A DNA stretch of 8,539 bases from Hyphomicrobiales bacterium. Its GTDB lineage: Bacteria > Pseudomonadota > Alphaproteobacteria > Parvibaculales > Parvibaculaceae. The position numbers and the translations under genes are program-made. Below, piece by piece: positions 6,031-8,539 of this stretch; positions within the stretch are counted from its first letter, which is position 1, and each line of letters opens with the position of its first letter. Location of the stretch: contig JAATFR010000044.1 in assembly GCA_015655095.1 (NCBI GenBank), positions 1-8,539 of the forward strand, written 5' to 3'. The notes under the pieces were generated by a model, which was not told the DNA's origin, did not search any database, and saw only the letters and a program-made list of their open reading frames with translations.

Positions 6031-6708
6031 ATGTCGCTTACGCTTTATGGCTCGCCGCTTTCCCCTTTCGTGCGCAAGACCCGTGTGGTCCTTGCCGAGA
6101 AGGGGCTGGATTACACGCTGGACCCGGTGAATGTGTTCGCGCCGCCGCCTGAGTTTCTGGCGATCTCACCGCTGAAACGCATCCCGGTATTGCGGGATAC
6201 GTCGGTCGGGCCGGATGCGACCTTGCCGGATTCCTCGGCCATCTGCGCCTATCTGGAAAAAAAGCAGCCGGAACCAGCGCTTTATCCTGACGTGCCGTTT
6301 GATTATGCCCGGGCGCTCTGGTTTGAGGAATATGCCGACTCGGAACTGGCGAGCCTGTTCGGCACGGGCGTGTTCCGCCCTGTCGTGGTCAACATACTGA
6401 TGGGCAAGGGGCCGGATCGCGAAGCCGCCGACAAGACCATGACGGAAAAGTTGCCGCGCCTGTTTGATTATCTCAATCGGGAGATCGGCGACAATGCGTT
6501 CTTCGTCGGCGGCCGTTTCTCGGTGGCCGACATTGCGGTCGCAACCCATTTCGTCAATCTGGCGCATGCGGGCTATGCACCTGATGAGGCGAGCTACCCC
6601 GGTTTGCGGCGCTTTCTGACTACGATCCATGGCCGACCGAGTTTTGCCACCCTGATCGCTGATGAGCGCAAGATGCTGGCTTCGCTGGGAATTGCCTACG
6701 CGCTCTGA
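6031..6708 (+). CDS. glutathione S-transferase family protein
   Basis: The 225-residue product has a typical N-terminal thioredoxin-fold domain: LTLYGSPLSPFVRKTRVVLAEKGL with Ser8/Ser11 as the likely glutathione-activating position. IPVL (51-54) carries the cis-proline and DSSAICAYLE (from Asp67) is the glutathione-binding loop. The C-terminal helical domain contains FVGGRFSVADIAVATHF, the conserved N-capping/hydrophobic-staple region. GSTs conjugate glutathione to electrophiles or use it as cofactor in dehalogenation, isomerisation or peroxide reduction; the specific reaction is not readable. It is clearly different from the LigE-like transferase at 4104-4805, so the two are not a recent duplication. 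The start is supported by GGAGGA at 6022-6027, just ahead of the ATG. The oxygenase gene follows after 78 bases. Confidence 0.9.
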   Translation: MSLTLYGSPLSPFVRKTRVVLAEKGLDYTLDPVNVFAPPPEFLAISPLKRIPVLRDTSVGPDATLPDSSAICAYLEKKQPEPALYPDVPFDYARALWFEEYADSELASLFGTGVFRPVVVNILMGKGPDREAADKTMTEKLPRLFDYLNREIGDNAFFVGGRFSVADIAVATHFVNLAHAGYAPDEASYPGLRRFLTTIHGRPSFATLIADERKMLASLGIAYAL

Positions 6709-6775
6709 GGGCAAAATCCAGAACCTGATGGCTTGGGAATTGCATGGTTCCGCACGTGGATTGAAGCGCGGGACC

Positions 6776-6780
6776 AGGAA
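6776..6780 (+). promoter_or_regulatory. ribosome binding site AGGAA deciding the start of the oxygenase gene
   Basis: AGGAA lies 6 bases before the ATG at 6787. An in-frame TTG at 6733 would extend the protein by 18 residues but lacks family character. The ATG places the conserved IPLVDIS segment near the N-terminus, as is normal for this oxygenase family. Confidence 0.6.
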
Positions 6781-6786
6781 AGCGAT

Positions 6787-7863
6787 ATGCCAGACCAGAC
6801 GGACCATAAGGGCACTGCCTTCGATCATATCCCGCTCGTCGACATATCGGCGCTCTATGGGACGGATGAGGCCGCGAAGCTTGCAACGGCGCGCGAGATG
6901 GCGAAAGCCGCCAGCGAGGTCGGTTTTCTTTATGTGACGGGCCACAAGCTCGAGCTTGAACTGATCAAGCAGCTTGAGGCGCAGGCCAGGCTCTTTTATG
7001 CGCTGCCGCTTGAAACCAAACTCAAATATTATATCGGCCAGTCGCGCGCCCATCGCGGCTATGTGCCGACCGGCGAAGAAGGGGATTATGCCGATCCCGC
7101 TTCCAAGCCGGATCTGAAGGAAGCGTTCGATATTGCCATTGAACTGCCCGAGGACGATCCAGACCATCTGATCGGCTATCGCATTCTGGGGCCCAACCAG
7201 TGGCCCGCCGAAGCGCCGGACTTCAGGCGCCATGTCTATGGCTATTACGAGCAGGCCATTGCGCTCGGGCACACGATCTTTCGCGGCTTCGCGCTGGCGC
7301 TGGGCGTGGATGAGGATTATTTCGAGCGTTTTCTGCTGAAGCCGCCCTCGCAGCTCCGGCTGGTGCATTATGAGGCGAACGCGCACATCATTCAGGAAGG
7401 CCAGTGGGGCATCAGTCCGCATACGGATTTCGAGTGCTTCACGATCCTCCATGCGACGACGCCGGGGCTGCAGGTACTGAACGCGGCGGGTGAATGGATC
7501 GAGGCCCCGCCTGTGCCCGGCGCTTTCGTCATCAATATCGGGGACATGCTGGAAGCGATGACCAACGGGCGCTTCATTGCCACCCCGCACCGGGTGCGCC
7601 CGACCAATGAAGAGCGTTTCTCGTTCCCGCTGTTCTGCTCTGTCGATTACGACACGCTGGTCGAGCCGCTGCCGGAATTCGTGGACGAGGGCGAAACGCC
7701 CGGCTATCCAGCCTATGTGGCGGGCGATCATCTGTCTCACCAGACGATGCTTTATTTCCGCTATCTCGGAAAACTGATTGCCGAAGGCAAGCTCTCCTAT
7801 CCCAAAAGCATGGAAGGCAAGAGCGCGAGCTTCGGCCGCAAGGAAAAGGCAGCGGCGGAATGA
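6787..7863 (+). CDS. isopenicillin N synthase-like Fe(II)/2-oxoglutarate-dependent oxygenase
   Basis: The 358-residue protein has the two-part layout of this family. An N-terminal DIOX_N-type domain has IPLVDISALYG and GFLYVTGHKL, then RGYVPTGEEGDYADP and DLKEAFDIAIELP. The C-terminal double-stranded beta-helix core carries the iron-binding triad His212-x-Asp214 (SPHTDFE) and His268 (TPHRV). Arg277-x-Ser279 (RFSFP) is the site that usually holds 2-oxoglutarate. All four key residues are present, so it should be catalytically competent. Bacterial members of this broad group are mostly uncharacterised; some act in ethylene, antibiotic or purine/pyrimidine oxidation, so no substrate is claimed. 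It follows the GST gene by 78 bases on the same strand and ends at a strong hairpin. An oxygenase next to two GSTs and a quinone-type reductase fits turnover of an aromatic or electrophilic compound, by inference. Confidence 0.9.
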   Translation: MPDQTDHKGTAFDHIPLVDISALYGTDEAAKLATAREMAKAASEVGFLYVTGHKLELELIKQLEAQARLFYALPLETKLKYYIGQSRAHRGYVPTGEEGDYADPASKPDLKEAFDIAIELPEDDPDHLIGYRILGPNQWPAEAPDFRRHVYGYYEQAIALGHTIFRGFALALGVDEDYFERFLLKPPSQLRLVHYEANAHIIQEGQWGISPHTDFECFTILHATTPGLQVLNAAGEWIEAPPVPGAFVINIGDMLEAMTNGRFIATPHRVRPTNEERFSFPLFCSVDYDTLVEPLPEFVDEGETPGYPAYVAGDHLSHQTMLYFRYLGKLIAEGKLSYPKSMEGKSASFGRKEKAAAE

Positions 7864-7868
7864 AACAA

Positions 7869-7893
7869 AAAGGGCAGCCGGTGGCTGCCCTTT
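7869..7893. terminator. bidirectional Rho-independent terminator between convergent genes
   Basis: AAAGGGCAGCC (7869-7879) pairs perfectly with GGCTGCCCTTT (7883-7893) around a GGT loop, an 11-bp GC-rich stem. On the - strand it is followed by TTTTTGTTT, a good U-tract for the beta-oxidation gene. On the + strand the tail is TTTGGTTTG, weaker but usable for the oxygenase gene, whose stop is only five bases before the stem. Confidence 0.88.
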
Positions 7894-7918
7894 GGTTTGT
7901 CTGGTGCGGGAGAGATAA

Positions 7919-7935
7919 AAGGATCAGAGATCCTT
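7919..7935 (-). terminator. second, weaker hairpin at the stop codon of the beta-oxidation gene
   Basis: AAGGATC-AGA-GATCCTT is a perfect 7-bp inverted repeat around a 3-base loop. It overlaps the stop codon (7924-7926 on the - strand). Read on the - strand it is followed by TTTTAT, partly counting the stem end, so it may be a first weak terminator ahead of the stronger one at 7869-7893, or an mRNA 3'-end stabiliser. Confidence 0.45.
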
Positions 7936-8539
7936 GAAGCCCTTGCCTTCGGCAACCAGCTTTTCGAGCAGGGCGGAAGGCTTGAAGTCGTCGCCCATCT
8001 TGGCCTGGAATTCCTTGATTTTCGCCAGCACCTTGTCGAGGCCGATGGTGTCGCCATAGAACATCGGGCCGCCGCGGTACACGGGGAAGCCGTAGCCATT
8101 GATCCAGATGATGTCGATGTCGGACGCGCGGATGGCCTTGCCTTCCTCCAGAATCTTCGCGCCCTCGTTGATCATCGGATAGACGCAGCGCTCAAGGATT
8201 TCCTGATCCGGGATGGTGCGGCGGTTGATGCCCTTTTCCGCAGCGAAGTCGAGGATGAGCTTCTCGACGACAGGCGAAGGCGAGGCATTGCGGTTGGCGT
8301 CATAATCATAGAAGCCGGCACCGGTTTTCTGGCCCCGGCGGTCAAGCTCGCAGAGCCGGTCGCGCAGGGTTTCGCCCTTCGATGTTTCCTTCGACCAGCC
8401 AAGATCGAGACCGGCGAGGTCCGACATGGCGAACGGGCCCATGGGCAGGCCGAAATCATAGAGCACCCGGTCCACATCCCACGGCATCGCGCCTTCGAGG
8501 ATGAGCTTCTGTGCTTCGCGCTGGCGCTGGGCGAGAATG
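7924..8539 (-). CDS. FadB/FadJ-like 3-hydroxyacyl-CoA dehydrogenase multifunctional protein, C-terminal part
   Basis: The frame is open to the right edge with no start required inside the window; an internal Met near 8487 is not the start. The visible roughly 204 residues are the C-terminal region of the 3-hydroxyacyl-CoA dehydrogenase part. There is an AQRQREAQKLILEGAMPWDVD helix region, FGLPMGPFAMSDLAGLDLGW, a GQKTGAGFYDYD segment, and the second C-terminal domain with YPMINEGAKILEEGKAIR, SDIDIIWINGYGFPVYRGGPM. This doubled C-terminal domain is typical of the large fused enoyl-CoA hydratase/3-hydroxyacyl-CoA dehydrogenase of fatty-acid beta-oxidation. The hydratase and NAD-binding parts lie outside the window. 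The stop is TGA at 7924-7926 and two hairpins follow. FadB versus FadJ cannot be decided from this end. Confidence 0.92.
   Translation of the reverse strand, partial: ILAQRQREAQKLILEGAMPWDVDRVLYDFGLPMGPFAMSDLAGLDLGWSKETSKGETLRDRLCELDRRGQKTGAGFYDYDANRNASPSPVVEKLILDFAAEKGINRRTIPDQEILERCVYPMINEGAKILEEGKAIRASDIDIIWINGYGFPVYRGGPMFYGDTIGLDKVLAKIKEFQAKMGDDFKPSALLEKLVAEGKGFKDL

Noticed and set aside
6166..7740. 524-residue - strand open frame opposite the second GST and the oxygenase
   Set aside because: It lies wholly opposite two genes with complete, well-conserved family motifs. Its own translation is arginine-rich with no recognisable domain.

Overview
The window is GC-rich, densely coded chromosomal DNA. 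Protein style, GC-biased third codon positions and gene content suggest an alphaproteobacterium, possibly Hyphomicrobiales or Parvibaculum-like; this is an inference without a search. I see no rRNA, tRNA, CRISPR array, insertion sequence or phage gene. No stretch longer than about 150 bases lacks a gene.

Region 1 (1-3989, + strand) looks like one transcription unit of five genes. They are the C-terminal end of an alpha-E domain protein, a transglutaminase-fold protein, the proteasome-like protein Anbu, an AGE-family sugar epimerase/isomerase, and a GDP-mannose 3,5-epimerase-like SDR enzyme. The first three belong to a known conserved cluster: a circularly permuted ATP-grasp (expected just left of the window), alpha-E, transglutaminase and Anbu. 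That cluster has been proposed to make and process an unknown peptide or amide-linked product. Here the transglutaminase lacks its catalytic cysteine, and two sugar-metabolism genes follow Anbu closely.

Region 2 (4104-7863) holds two glutathione S-transferases, a zinc-less quinone-oxidoreductase-type dehydrogenase and a non-haem iron 2-oxoglutarate/isopenicillin-N-synthase-type oxygenase. The first transferase is LigE-like, lies on the - strand and is divergent from the rest. Together they suggest detoxification or catabolism of aromatic or electrophilic compounds, but no substrate can be read from the sequence.

Region 3 (7864-8539) holds a strong hairpin terminator, usable from both sides, between convergent genes. 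It is followed on the - strand by the C-terminal part of a FadB/FadJ-type fatty acid beta-oxidation multifunctional protein that runs off the right edge.

The points most worth a second look are the transglutaminase without its catalytic cysteine, the joining of the Anbu cluster to GDP-mannose/AGE sugar genes, and the complete plant-type catalytic residue set in the GDP-mannose 3,5-epimerase-like protein.
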